DNA of 64,000 nucleotides from Acanthochlamys bracteata. Its lineage: Eukaryota; Streptophyta; Magnoliopsida; Pandanales; Velloziaceae. The position numbers and the translations under genes were made by a program. The notes under the pieces were generated by a model. It was not told the origin of the DNA. It saw nothing but the letters and a program-made list of their open reading frames with translations, and made no database searches. Numbering within the stretch: position 1 is the stretch's first letter; each line of letters begins with the position of its first letter. Location of the stretch: contig CM034139.1 in assembly GCA_019914995.1 (NCBI GenBank), positions 6,488,461 to 6,552,460 on the forward strand. Reading direction: 5' to 3'. Below are positions 21,160 through 37,344 of the stretch, in pieces.

Positions 21160-23100
21160 CGTTTCATGAAATACTCATTTTCCCATAAAATGTATGGAAG
21201 TAAGGGTGCCCATAGTTTTATTCCTATTTATTTTATTTCCATTACTATCCTCAACCGTACAGAACTATGACTAGCAGCCGCTGGACCATAATAATCATCG
21301 TCTGGATTAAATGAAAGTTCCAAAACATTAAAATGGAATCTTTAATAATATGCAGTCGAAACTCTTTCCTTGCATTCTATTCACGTGAGAAGAGTGCAAC
21401 TGCAATCTATTGGTTTTCCTTCTTTTGTTTTCTATTTCTTTTTAGAAAAATTTTGTTCCAAAAAAAAAAAAAAACAAAATATGATTGAATTAGAGATGTT
21501 GCGTACTGTTTATGTAACCCCACCAACTACTGTTTCTGTTTTCTTTGTTTGTTGTTTGAATTCTTGCTATATTGATTGATGCCAAACAGAAACAGCTGCA
21601 ATCAGTTGCCGTGTTGTTCATTACCCCACTTGTTCTTGTTATGTAAGAAGAAAATGTTCTATTCTGGATGACGTAACAGTGCCGTACTTGTAGGCAATGA
21701 AAAAATTTTCCTTGCTGGAATAAACCCATCGAGTACATTTCGAACGAATGGAGCTAAGAAGCTTTGTGGAAGTTTCCCACGTTTGACAAAAATAAATAAA
21801 TCTGAAAACTTGAAATCATTGATAAAGAAAGATTAAGAAAGAAACCTGCCTGAATAGAGAGAGAGAGAGAGATTTTTATAGCTTGTTATTGTATCGATTG
21901 TTGGCGTGTACTGTACGTAGTATAGAGAAAGTCAAATCGATCGATCGAACGTTATACAAATTAAGGAGTGGAGAAATCGTTCTCAGACAAAAGAAATAAA
22001 GAAAAAAATTACCTAACAAAAGAAGACTATTCTTAATAATAATGATATAGAATAAGATAGCCATCCATCCATTGATTGATTGATCTGTTTCTAAAATTTG
22101 TATTCAGTGATCAATGGTAATAGGTTGATCATTGAAGTAATAGAGAAGGTGGGTTGCAGTTGCAGATAGTTAGCTGGAATCGGTCGTTGGCAAAAAAATT
22201 TCAGTTTGTATATTATCTATAAATGTACTTGTGAAATTTTAAATTCATTTATCCAACTGTAGTAGCTCATGGAAAGCTTAGCTTTGCTAACTAACAGATT
22301 CATGTATTTGCTGAGATTCTTATATTTCTAGATAGGAAAAATCTTTCGATCCTGATGATTTAAAGCAAGAAACGTGAAAAAGTTAGAACACTTTTTCAAT
22401 CTTTTTTTTTTTTCGTTAATCTCTTTCTTGTGTAGTAGTGGAACAAAAAAAAAAAAAAAAAAAAAAAGAAACTTTTCTTTGCAGTTTCTTGAATTTCTCT
22501 GTTTTTTCAGATTTCATTACATTCGATTTTCGTTCTTTTTGTCTTTTGTGTTCATCTTCAACCTAAGCGAACCATGTGAGAAGATGAGACCCGGTATTAT
22601 TATTATTATTTCTCTAAGCATAATATAGTATTGATTATTCTTAATTTTGTATTTATCCAAGTGGAACCTTGGTGGGTGGAGAGAGATGTCACTCTCTCTT
22701 ATACTCTGCTACCCATTTGATCATTCATTGTTTTGATTAATTCACCACCATTATGTTATTCAATTCATTATAGATCATAGGTAGATAGAAGATATACATA
22801 TAGGTTAAAAGATTATTTGCACCCACGTCTATATATGATTTTCTTTTTCTTTTTTCTTTGTTGTTTTCGTTGATGATGTTGTTGTTGACGGCTAGCTAAT
22901 TGCATATATAAAAGTTCTGTTTTTTTTTGGGTAGTTTTTATATATTATATATAGAAGATACAGATATGAACTAACAAGGAGAGAGAGGGGATAGAGCTCA
23001 TTGAACTGCCCCATCTGTCCCTTTCCTTCCTTTCTTCTATTAACCGGCACTATTTTGTCACTCTTTTCTTAATCTTCTTCGTCATTTGTTTTCTGTCTTG
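21160..23100. other. WRKY upstream region, no further gene
   Basis: It contains a (GA)n tract near 21857, poly-A runs near 21461 and 22445 (the second about 23 A) and many T-rich stretches. No coding signal is convincing. Confidence 0.45.
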
Positions 23101-23135
23101 ATACTCAAAAGCTGCTGCTAGGCTACTGATTAATC

Positions 23136-24321
23136 ATGGAAGCTGGAACCAGTAGTACTGTTCAAGAAACAAGCCAAGAAGTTAAACTGGAGATAGAAGG
23201 AAGCGGCGGCGGTGGTGGTAGTTCGGCGGAATCAATGAATGTTTGTGTTTCATCTTTTTCTGCAGAAGCAAAAGCAGCGCGGCTTTCTCCTCCATCTCCT
23301 TCTACCTCTTCTCCAAAGAGAAGGTAAAGCAAACACAAAGATCAACTGATAGCAGAGTTGTTGTTAGCTAGCTTGGGTTTTGATTTGTTGACGATTTGTT
23401 GCAGCCGGAGATCGGTGCAGAAGCGAGTTGTGCAGATGCCTATAGCAGAGGCAGAGGCGATGAGACCTAAAGGCGCTGCCGAAGGAGCTCCGCCTTCTGA
23501 TTCTTGGGCTTGGCGCAAGTACGGACAGAAACCTATTAAAGGTTCTCCTTATCCAAGGTCTCTGTCTTCTGCTCTTCATAAAAGCTTTCAACTTTTTTGA
23601 TGAACAGAGTAGTTCTTCACATTCATGAACACAGTTTTCACCTTTCCGTCACTGATGAGGAAAGAATTTAATTTTCAATCATGGGCAAAGAAAGATTTTG
23701 CAGATTTTTGAATTGGTCTGTGTTGGTGGTGATCTTGGCAGGGGGTATTACAGATGCAGTAGCTCAAAGGGTTGTCCTGCGAGGAAACAAGTAGAGAGAA
23801 GCCGCACAGATCCAACCATGCTTGTGATTACTTACTCTTGCGAGCACAATCACCAGTGGCCACCCCCCAAAAACCATCACAGAAATCAAACTGCCAAACC
23901 AACACGTACAACAACAGCAGCAATAACAACAGCAACGGAAGACGAAGAAGAACTGACAGAGATCCCCGGACAACAACAAGAACAGAGCCCATTATCTTCC
24001 GACCAAGAAGAGAAGTTCTCCGATCTCATCGCCGCCGACGAGCCATCTCTGATGATGACTGATGAGTTCAACTGGTTCTCTAAAGACATAAGTTGTTCTT
24101 CAGACTCGGGTTCTCCGCCGGCAGAGATTCCACCACTGCTCTACGAACCCATCTACAACACCAGCAGCTGCTCTGCTTTTGCAGATGAAGGAGATCACAG
24201 AATCAAAGACAACGAAGAAGAAGATTCATTGTTCGCCGGACTTGGAGAGTTACCAGAATTCTCAATGGTTTTCCGGCGAAGTATACCGGCGGAAACGACG
24301 GCAGCTGCGTCCACGGGATGA
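23136..24321 (+). CDS. WRKY transcription factor, group IIe (WRKY65/69-like), 3 exons
   Basis: This is a nuclear DNA-binding regulator of the W-box type. Exons 23136-23323, 23405-23557 and 23742-24321 join in phase to give 306 residues. The single WRKY domain has WRKYGQK at 99-105 and a C-X5-C-X23-H-X-H zinc finger (C119, C125, H149, H151). The second intron sits after PYPR, the conserved position for groups I, IIc, IId, IIe and III. The motif [10 protein letters not shown] before the domain and [21 protein letters not shown] within it are typical of group IIe. The N-terminus is Gly/Ser-rich; the C-terminus is acidic and ends with [18 protein letters not shown], which resembles WRKY65. Exact orthology was not tested. 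Confidence 0.92.
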
Positions 24322-26100
24322 AAACTGTCGGCAAGCTACGTACCTGCTCCTATCAACTGAACTGACCCGTTTGCTTTTAATTAATTTTGCTTTTTCTTTT
24401 CTCTTGCTTTCTTTGTTTTGTTGTTTGTTGGTGTTACGACAAAAAGATAAAAGAACAACTTATATCAGCCGTTGATTGGGATCGATCAGTGTTGTGATCC
24501 GTAAGATCTCATCATTTCTCTTCTTCCAGCACAGATTATTAGATAAACAGAACAAATTTCTTCTTTCTTTCTTTTTTTTTTTATTTAATTTTTTAAATCT
24601 TCTGATCTATCCAGTTATCCCGGATCATTAATTGTTCAGTCTTCCAGCACTGAATTTGGATCTCATTTTTTCAGCGAATAAAATAAATTGAAAATCTCAA
24701 ACGTGCAACACGGCAAAGAAAATTTACATTTTCAATAAAAAATAATTAGAAACGAACAAAAAACTTGTCATTGCGGACGTCATTAGATTCTTACTTTATC
24801 GAAGAACCGGCAATAAGAACGGTCGTTAAGTTCGTATTAATATTTGATTAAGTTAATCTTCTTCTTTTTTTTTTGGGTCGTTGGTTTATTCAATGCGAAT
24901 TATCTTCAAGAGCAAGATAAAGGCATTTGGTCATGAGCTTGGTGGCATAAAACTAATGCCCAATCGCATGGCTAACGATTGCCAACACGGTTAAATTATC
25001 AAATAATTAATAGAAAATTTATTGATTTTATGAAACAATTATTTTAAAAAAAATTCGTCTAATGAAGATTATCTTCTTCTATAAGATGTGAACGTTTTAT
25101 GTAGTTGTCGAGAAAGAATCGTTCACATGGTTGTCCCAATTCCCTAGTCATGCTTCCTCAACCTATCATAATGTTTGAGTAGTTATCAGGAAAAGGAACA
25201 CAATGTAAAACAAAATATTTAGAATAATTCTATTATAAATGATGTATTTTTTAGCTTGCTTGAAAGTAATATTTTAAATAATAAATTTTAAATTGAAAAT
25301 ATAAATATGATCAAAATTATATAAAAATAATATTTTGATGATTAAAAGTATTTTAGAATCACTTATATATTAAATAAACAAGTAATCCAAAATGTTTAAA
25401 AGATCTAGGATCAATAGAGAATGGTTGGGATTACTTTTAAATAAAATTTTTTTAATTAAAAAAATTTTTCAAAATAAATTTATTTTAAAAAATATAATAA
25501 TAAATAATAATAAAATTTTATGTATAAATTTTTCTAATTTTTCTAATTTTTAAAAAGTAAAAAATTATTAAAACTATAAAAACTAAATTAGAAAGAAAAG
25601 TGATAGCCAAAGATACAAAGATCTGCGCAACGAATTTCTGCGGAGACTATTAAAAGAACAACAACGTCTACGAGCGACGATCAGAGGTTTACAACATTTA
25701 TTTAAAAATTTAAAAAATATATAAAATTTATATTCTAAATTTTTATTATTATTTATTTTATAAAAATATTATTTTTTAAAATAAACAAAAATATTTTTAA
25801 ATTTTTAAAAAATTATTTCATAATCACTCCTACAAACACTCCCCTTAGCAGTACGCAGAGCAGTTATTTCAAAAGAAGCTACATTTTCAGTTTCATAACC
25901 AGAAAGAACGTCACAGTTCTGCCTTCGATATAAGATTTACAATTCAATCATTTCTTAAACATTTGAATATTGTCAAAAGAAACTACATTAATAATCTAAT
26001 CATACTACCTACTTATATCATCATCTCCTACCGTAACGTAATTTTGATACAAAAGTTAGTCTAGCCAAAACCCAAAAGTACCAAGCAGTACGGGAGTAAA
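24322..26100. other. Intergenic region with AT-rich repeats
   Basis: No gene is seen. 25420-25580 and 25690-25850 are AT-rich palindromic stretches resembling decayed or nested MITEs; the right side ends ..CTACAAACACTCCCC. Confidence 0.4.
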
Positions 26101-26138
26101 GATCAATTACATAGAGTGGAAGGATGTCAAAACAATTT

Positions 26139-29799
<3,661 letters not shown>

Positions 29800-30099
29800 C
29801 TACTGTGAAGAGAAAGCTTAGATCCTGGTGCTAACGGTGAGATCTCTCCACTGTCTTGCTTCGATTGTTTGATAAAATTGGAGGAAAGAAATATGAACAG
29901 GTGTGGAAACTGGAAACAAAAAATTCGATATTTGGGGAAGGCGCAGAAGAAGGAAAAATTAAAATTTGACAGGTGTATTTCTAGAAAAGAAATAAAATTT
30001 ATCCGTTACTGAGGAATCAATCTTGGTCAACATGTTTAGAAAGTTGACTTTTGGCCGAAAATACAGAGAAGTAAAAGTAGAGCAGAAATTTAAGCGGTG

Positions 30100-31140
30100 T
30101 GTTCTTTTGAATTCAAATAAATTATTAAAAAATAAATTATTATTAGTATCGTCAAAAATAAGTAAAATTTTATATTACAAAAATTATAAGTGATTTATTG
30201 TGTTTTTATTAGCTAAAAGTGTGTCAAAAAATTTTTTTATGAAAAATCAAAATTTTTTTATGAAAAATCAAAATTTTTTTTATGAAAAGTATGAATTATA
30301 AAATAAAAAAATACACTTGAAATCTAATGATTGAACATGAACCTGTGCTTTTGGTACTTGCCTATCTATACAAGTTTTGTATACCTTGATTACGTATAAT
30401 ATCATATGTTACACATGAGAAATAAAACAAGTGAATCAATCATTCTTAAGAAAATTGTATCACCTAAAATAGAACAAGTCAGTATGCAATCTACTTTACC
30501 TCGACCATAGGTAATAGCTGTTAAAAACTTCCTTACCACAACTATACAGGTGTATTCTATGTAATATACACTCTAACTCATTTTGCATGGATTCTAAACT
30601 CATTTTCATTCTAATTTTTAATTATATATTTTTAAAATATTATTATTTATTTTTAAAAAAATTAAAATATTTTTTGTTTAAAATTTTTTTTTATTAATAC
30701 TTCCGGACATCCCCTTTCATGTGAGAAACAGCTGCTCAAGCGTGATATGAATATGCATTAGGGAGACATCCCTTTATATACATCTTGAAGGATTTCCAAG
30801 ACGCTGCTACATGAATAGCTTCCTTCATGATTGTCACAGAAACAATGGAAAAAGCATCCTTTCTCAGATAGTGTTCTGTCTATAGAAAATGTTATTAAAA
30901 AATAAATTATTATAAATAATATTATTAAAAATAAATTTAATATATATATTTTTTTAATATAGAAAATGAGCTATAAATAACTTTTTATATTCTGTTGTAT
31001 AGTTAAAAGTGAAGTGAAAGTTAAATTTTAGTATAAAAAATGAGTTATAAAGGTAGATAAAATGAAGAAAGTTTCAATATAGATAATTCTGGTAACGTGT
31101 TTTAGTCCTGATATTCTAACTTTCACGAGATGGAACAGGA
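30100..31140. repeat. AT-rich intergenic block with a short tandem repeat
   Basis: At 30229-30290 a unit of about 20-21 bp (AATTTTTTTATGAAAAATCA) is repeated two and a half times. AT-rich MITE-like stretches lie at 30100-30230, 30600-30710 and 30885-30960. No gene is seen. Confidence 0.45.
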
Positions 31141-31542
31141 AGGGTTGATGGTAATTGAGGTATCTACACCTGTTCCTTCCTCTATCCAATCAGCATCTTA
31201 CCTTCTCGAAAAGAATACACTCTCAATGCGGGAACAAACAATATTCAACATATGTGTATTGCAATTCCGTTCCTCCCTCGCAGGTACCTAATAATGAAGT
31301 TATATCCACTTCACAAAAGCACTTGGTTTTGGTTACCAATTAGAGTTCATCTTTAACACTTGACATTATAAAGTGAAGAAGGTCCGCACACGCATTCCAA
31401 AGTTGGGTTTGGAGAATCTGCCTTTCATGCAATTCTTACATAAAGCATCGATGGAGATGCGAACAAGAAAAAAAAGTAAAGTGTATTATTCCCAACAAAG
31501 AATAATTCCAGAGTGAGTATAAGAAAGCACAACCATGGTAAG

Positions 31543-33069
31543 ATGAAGAGCAACAGAAGCTGCCTCTGGAAAATGAACGCTACCAGTCTCCCTTTAGCTG
31601 CTTCTGGAAATCGAGTTTTATGCAATCAGCATGGAAATTCCTCTAGTGATCATGATCAACATCTGGGTAGATCATCTGCTGCTCCATGGTCACTCTACGA
31701 TCCAGCGGTAAGCTCTACAAATGATTTCATCTACGTGGCTACAATATTTTGGATCTGGATTGTAAGAACAGCGGAGTCTTCATATGTTTCCTTCATATGT
31801 TGTTTAGTGTTTGGTTTTTTTTTTTGTGTTGAAGTTCTTGCTGATGATCCTCAAATGTTAGGGCGTGTTTCAAATGTTCGTAATTTTACTTTCGAATAGT
31901 TCCTATGTTTTAATTATATAAAAAACTCAGAACTTCATTTCCAAATGCGGAATTTTAGTTCTAACTTTCTTATTTACACACTTCTTAATACAATTATATC
32001 TTTCAATTTTCAACACACTTTCAAAATCTATTGAAACACAAATATTGAACTCCACTTTCACTTCATTTTTTAAGAAACTTTACTTTTTATTTTTTACTTT
32101 CACGAAACTCAGTTACAGATATTTAAAACACGTCCTTATCCGCATATGGGGTTTGTCTCTACTCTGCTTGCATCAGGTCAATGGTTCAATAAATTGCTTC
32201 TTGGTTTTTCTGTCTTCGAATTAATGAACTTCTTTGCAAATGATACATGTTTAGATACCTGTTAGTGTTGCATGTTTCTCTCTTGAATTTGTTGTAAACT
32301 GTTCAGAGCGAGGCACTCCTTCCTTCTCCGTGGGGATTATTCGAGGAAAGAGTGAGATCAGGACCATTTCGCCTCACCAGGTGCCGTGCTCCGGTCATAT
32401 GTAGCTATATTTCGAAGCTTCGTGAAAACTTTAACATTTGTTATAGTTGTGCTTGACAGCTTCCCTTCCCAGCCTTATTCTCCATACCAGATCCTATTCC
32501 TTCGTGGCGGACCAGGGCAAAGAGCAAGTCCAACTCTGAGGCAGTTCATCAGGACAAACACTCCACCCCGTCTTCGAGGTGAATGGTTTTTGCACCTTCC
32601 GCAAGAACCTGAGGAGTCTAACTTATCAAATGAAGAGTTCAAGAAGGCTATGAAGAAGCTTAAGAAGCAAGCATACAGCCCTCATCCACCTCGAAGAGCT
32701 AAAAGAGGAGGCCTTTTCAGTAATTGGAGCAGTATCAGTGGCAGTAAGGTTGTTAAAGAAGAGGAAGATACCGAGAATGATGAACGAAAAGAGTGTGCTA
32801 TTTGCCTGGAAGCATTCAAGCTCAACGAACAGGTGCTTGTGACGCCATGCAACCATATGTTCCACCATGATTGCCTTGTTCCCTGGGTGAAGAGCCATGG
32901 AAAGTGCCCAGTTTGCAGGTTCAAGCTTTTTGAAAGGAGGGAGACGGCTGTAGCTGCAAACAACAGCAGCGTGATGAGGTCCAGTAACGGTGATGTTGAG
33001 TTGGCTTTGGAACTCATCTCACTACTAAGAGCCATGGAGGAAGCCTTCAATTGGGTAAACCATCGCTGA
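31543..33069 (+). CDS. RING-H2 finger protein (probable E3 ubiquitin ligase), 3 exons
   Basis: Exons 31543-31707, 32307-32380 and 32460-33069 join in phase to give 282 residues. The C-terminal half has a C3H2C3 RING: CAIC, then C-N-H-M-F-H, DC, CPVC (ECAICLEAF ... CNHMFHHDCLVPWVKSHGKCPVC). Such proteins recruit an E2 to ubiquitinate a target. No signal peptide or TM segment is evident; the middle is basic (KKLKKQAY, PRRAKRGG). The substrate is unknown. The start is uncertain: an ATG in strong context at 31534 reads only MVR before a TGA that overlaps the chosen ATG, and the same spot contains GTAAGA, a good donor. A MITE occupies intron 1. The gene faces the PUB17-like gene tail to tail. Confidence 0.85.
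31861..32135. mobile_element. Tourist/Harbinger-like MITE with TTA target duplication (RING gene intron 1)
   Basis: This 275-bp element starts GGGCGTGTTTCAAATG and ends TTTAAAACACGTCC (complement GGACGTGTTTTAAA). TTA flanks both sides (31858-31860 and 32136-32138). Its interior resembles the insertion at 2324-2596. Confidence 0.7.
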
Positions 33070-33589
33070 GCTATTGAAAAGCTGTTGTAGGAATTTGCAA
33101 GCATGTGTAAAGTAGTTACACGGTAATTGACAAAATGCTCAACAATCAGAACAGCTGAGGCAAAAACAGAACAAAAATGCATTTAATAAACTTGTTACAG
33201 CATCTGTTGTATGTTTTTTTTTTTTTAATTTTTTTTTTGCTGTGTAATATGATCAGGTCATTCCTATTGATGCCTGATTTTATCTTCCACTTTCAGCAAT
33301 AGAATTGCTCAATCATGCAACATGTGCTTATTAGACGTGTTCACATAATCAACTTATTATACACAGAAACATGAGAAACCTTCGCCAAGTTGTTGGTGTA
33401 TACACAAAAGCAACTACAATTCCATGAGAAAAGAAGACGAAAAATGTCTCCACAAAGATGACTTCAACTTCCCCCTCCTTGTTTATATGATAAGATACAG
33501 TGTTGATGACTCCCCACAACCACACACGAATTAAAGAATATGTGAAGCAACACTTGAATGTGTAACGAGTGTGTAAAGCAAAACCAAAA

Positions 33590-35740
33590 CTATAGAACAG
33601 GTACTGATATCGCCAGAGCAACAGGTACCGATACTTCTCCATTCCCAAAGTTGGACCGTCCCCGCAAAGAACCACTCCTTGCTAATGCATGCTCCAAACC
33701 AGGATCTATGGGTTGATCACACCGCTGACACATTCTCACAAGCGATGCAGCTTTCCGCCTTGCCCGCTTCGTCCCAGTGAACAATATTGACTGGATAGCT
33801 CCACTCAACCCAGGTGTTCCAGCTACTCTTGATGTCAAGGGTGTCCCTCCAGAGCGACACATCTCTTGCAGAGCAGCCACGGCATTCTCCTTTCCTCTAG
33901 GGCTACCTCTCCGCATCAGCCCTATTAGTCCTGCCACAGCACTTTCTTCCTTTGCAACAACTTGTACAACATTCGGACGACGCACGAGTAATGCTAAAGC
34001 TCCAGCAGCATCTTCAGCAACACCTTCCTCAAAAAGAGCTCCAACCAGTGCTAGCATTGCCCCAGATTCCACCATTTGTTCAGAACAGTCCGCATAAGTA
34101 GAAAGATTGAACAGCGCAGTCACCGCATCTTTCTTTCCTCGTGGACTGCCTTCTTTTAAAAGGCCCGCAAGTGCCTCTACAGAATTAGATTCATCCAGGA
34201 TTCTTTTCTTGTAGTCATGGACCACTGACAAGCTGAACAATGTCGCAGCTGCATTCTCCCTAGACTCTATTGTCCAACCATTCCGAAGAACATTAACAAT
34301 TGATTTCAAACACCCTTCTTCCTCCATGATCCTTCGTTTGTTTTGATCATGTATTGAAAGGTTAAGTAGTGCGGTTATCGAATTCTCTTGAGCTATCGGA
34401 TTCTGTGAATCAAGCAGTCGTCTTAGATGTGGGATTGCTCCCACCTCAGCAATGCAAGCCCTGTTCTCCTTCCCTGTCTTTGCAAGCAATCTCAGCTCAC
34501 AGGCAGCCATCGCATTCCCTTCATCAGACCCAGTAGAAAGCTGCTGCACCAAAAAGTCTGCAGTTGCTTTGTTAGCTTCAAAAGCAGCCTTGCTTGCAGA
34601 GACCAAAGGAAAACCATCGGCTGAACTTTCGCCCTCAGGGGGATAATAAGGGATGCCATGTGCAGCACACCATTGCGATATCAAACTCCGGAGAGCTCTA
34701 TTTGGAACTAGTCTATTGTGAGTGAGTGTTTGGCCTGAATTGGGGCAAGTTGAATGGCCTTCATCCATCCACTGTGAGATCGAAGGACGGTCATAGGTTT
34801 GCCCTGTAGAGACAACTACAGGGTCTCTCATCAAATCCAATGAAATTGGGCAGCAGAATTCTTTTGGCACTGACAAAGAATTCTCCCCACCTCCACCTCT
34901 CTTCAATTTCATTGCAGAACGATTGAATCTCTCTGGTAATTCTTTGACATTTCTATACTCGAAACCAAAGAGCAAGAATCTGGAGTACCTGAGAAGAGCT
35001 ACGATACCGCCGAGCAGAGAAGGGTCAGCATCGTCTTCCTGTGAATGCAACATCTCTTCTAGGAACTCAATCTCTTCTGTGAAAATCTCCGAACTTTTGA
35101 ACCCAAGTCGCCCTACGAAAACATCACGAAGGCTTTCTGAGTCAGGGCGGATGCCAGATTCGAATTGGGACAGAAATTCAAAAATTTTCCGGCGAGAGAA
35201 TTCAGCGGCCGGATCGATATAAAGCTTCAAGCGACGGCGACGGCAGCGAAGAAGGTCAAAAAATTCGACAGCATCAATAGAAAGATTGAGGTCGTTGATT
35301 GGAAAAACATCAAGAAGCGTTGCAATCTCGAGCGAAAGATCATGAAAATTCCCGGCGGTTGTTGGAATTTGCAGCACGGCAAAGGTGCGGCTCGACTGAG
35401 CGCAGTGATCAAGCAACGCTCGAGCGCGATGAACAACGATGTAGAACTCCTTCAAGCAGAGCACAGCAGAAGGAGATAGAGAAAACTGGCGGGAAAATAT
35501 TGTTTCTTTAATCGAATCGAAGATGAAGGAAAGAATCTTGATTTTGCGAATCAGAAACCTTGAATTTCTTTCGCTGGCGGTGATCGAATAATCGGAGGAA
35601 ATCAAATCTGAAGCAGAGAACGAGAGAGCAGAGATTAATTCAGAATCAGAGAGATCGGAAGGAGCAAAGAAACCTCCGGCGAGCGGTGATTTCCGTCGCC
35701 GGAGAAAATTGAACACCGGCGAAGATGATGATGATGGCAT
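33590..35740 (-). CDS. U-box/ARM-repeat E3 ubiquitin ligase, PUB17 (ACRE276) type
   Basis: This is a single-exon gene of 716 residues. It has an N-terminal UND-like helical region (about 25-280) and a U-box at about 291-358 (VPKEFCCPISLDLMRDPVVV ... LVPNRALRSLISQWC). Then come ARM repeats from about 385 to 665 with NSITALLNLS, ENAAATLFSLS and DAVTALFNLS. U-box proteins bind an E2 without zinc, and the ARM region binds substrates or receptor kinases. Length and layout match PUB16/PUB17, and the RRRKSPL N-terminus and ..SVPVL C-terminus fit PUB17. Characterised relatives promote cell death and immunity; that role is inferred only. It is convergent with the RING-H2 gene at 33069, about 520 bp away. 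Confidence 0.93.
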   Translation of the reverse strand: MPSSSSSPVFNFLRRRKSPLAGGFFAPSDLSDSELISALSFSASDLISSDYSITASERNSRFLIRKIKILSFIFDSIKETIFSRQFSLSPSAVLCLKEFYIVVHRARALLDHCAQSSRTFAVLQIPTTAGNFHDLSLEIATLLDVFPINDLNLSIDAVEFFDLLRCRRRRLKLYIDPAAEFSRRKIFEFLSQFESGIRPDSESLRDVFVGRLGFKSSEIFTEEIEFLEEMLHSQEDDADPSLLGGIVALLRYSRFLLFGFEYRNVKELPERFNRSAMKLKRGGGGENSLSVPKEFCCPISLDLMRDPVVVSTGQTYDRPSISQWMDEGHSTCPNSGQTLTHNRLVPNRALRSLISQWCAAHGIPYYPPEGESSADGFPLVSASKAAFEANKATADFLVQQLSTGSDEGNAMAACELRLLAKTGKENRACIAEVGAIPHLRRLLDSQNPIAQENSITALLNLSIHDQNKRRIMEEEGCLKSIVNVLRNGWTIESRENAAATLFSLSVVHDYKKRILDESNSVEALAGLLKEGSPRGKKDAVTALFNLSTYADCSEQMVESGAMLALVGALFEEGVAEDAAGALALLVRRPNVVQVVAKEESAVAGLIGLMRRGSPRGKENAVAALQEMCRSGGTPLTSRVAGTPGLSGAIQSILFTGTKRARRKAASLVRMCQRCDQPIDPGLEHALARSGSLRGRSNFGNGEVSVPVALAISVPVL

Positions 35741-36220
35741 TGCTATTACAAAACAATCAATTCAAATCCAAATATTGGAAAATTTTTCGAGTTGGAAAAT
35801 TTTATAGAAGAATTTGAAGGATTGAAAATTTGGAGAAGAAGAATTTTCGTAGATGGAATTCGATTCTTGGAAAGAAAAAGAAAAGAAAAATAAAGCTGCA
35901 TAGGGAGGGAGAAGAAAAGAAAAATAAAAACCAAGTCGTTCCCAGAAAACAGGTATGGTTCATTAAAATTACGAACGTGCCATTCATCAACCGGGTTCTT
36001 GCTAAATTATCCAAAACCGTTATGAGTTGTCTCCATGCGTGAAGTTCCTAATGCTCAGAGATTGTAGTAAACGGGTTGCGGTTATGAGATATAAACAAAT
36101 CCAATTGAGTTTGGAGTTTAACTAAAATAATGGTATTATGGTAATTTGATGCGGACCGTGAAAGCAAAGTCAACGATTGCTTTCCAGTAGAAAAAGAGAT
36201 ACGGAGCAGAAAAATAATGC

Positions 36221-36228
36221 TGACGTCA
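36221..36228 (-). promoter_or_regulatory. Palindromic TGACGTCA (bZIP-type) element upstream of the PUB17-like gene
   Basis: A perfect TGACGTCA lies about 480 bp upstream of the PUB17-like ATG. Such C-box/as-1-type motifs bind bZIP (TGA) factors. It is a single short site. Confidence 0.3.
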
Positions 36229-37064
36229 CAGTCGTAAAAAACGCGGCATCCGTGGCAGGCGATTATTGAGTTAATGAATTAATTAGTCAATAAATTAAAT
36301 TAATGCAATTTTGGTTTTTTTCTTGCTTTTGTTGATTTAAAGAATTTAATATTGTTGGTTGACTAAAAAAATAAACAGGTATACTCTGAATTATCGGATT
36401 GATTCAGGCGTATTGCAAACCAAATACTGACGGGTGGGTGGCATTCTAAAAACTAATCTATACTTCATCGGTAATTAAATGGCATGAAATTAAACACAAA
36501 CAAATGCGATGAGATGATATTCTTCTACTGTTCAAAAAAAAGAATTTAAAATTCAGTTATACAGGTTTTATTTTTTATGATAAACTTTTGTTCAAATTTA
36601 GTTTTAAATTTGTCAAATTTATATCTAATTTATTATTTACAGTACGTAATTTATTTAGACAAAATTTAATTGTATCAATTGAATACATCCTAAATACTTA
36701 CAACCAATACTTATAGCTTATTTGCTTATCAATTATAATCCAAAATAAACTTTTAAAACAATTATTAAAGATAAATTATATTTTATAAGAATAAAGAACT
36801 TTATTTAAATTTAATTTTTGGCTCAATAAGTAAATTAAAAATAAGATAAATTATTTTTAAGTAGTAGATGAAAGTTGAAATGTTAGCAAAGAATAATTTT
36901 TAATTTCTTTGTCTTACCAGATGCAGCTTCGTATAGTCCATATTATACGCTAATGTATGAAAGCCTCAGAAGCGTCGAGGTGCTTGACGTTTATGTATAT
37001 TTATGTTCCGGTTCAAAAGAAAATACAAAACTTAATATCTACCAGTTTCCTGAGCATTGACAAT

Positions 37065-37253
37065 GGATGTTCGAAAAAATTTATCGTCTACTTTTATTTT
37101 AATTTTTAATTTTATATTTTTAAATAAAATTTTAAAATATAAAAAATTTTACATCATAAAAATTATTTTTATTTTAGATTAAAAAATTATTCAAAAAATT
37201 TTTTAAATATATTTTTTAAAAACTTATTTTCAATAATATTTGCAAACATCTCT
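37065..37253. mobile_element. AT-rich MITE-like element
   Basis: The left end GGATGTTCGAAAAAATTT and the complement of the right end GAGATGTTTGCAAATATT are imperfect inverted repeats around AT-rich DNA. No gene is seen in 36050-40320. Confidence 0.4.
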
Positions 37254-37344
37254 AAAGTACAATTATCACATAAACAAAGCAAAAATAATACACATATCAA
37301 AGGCAAAAAACAATATTCTCAGAGGAAAAAAAAAGGGTGAAAAT

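Noticed and set aside
32626-33182. Minus-strand ORFs over the RING-H2 gene
   Set aside because: Antisense shadows of the RING exon; no recognisable domain.
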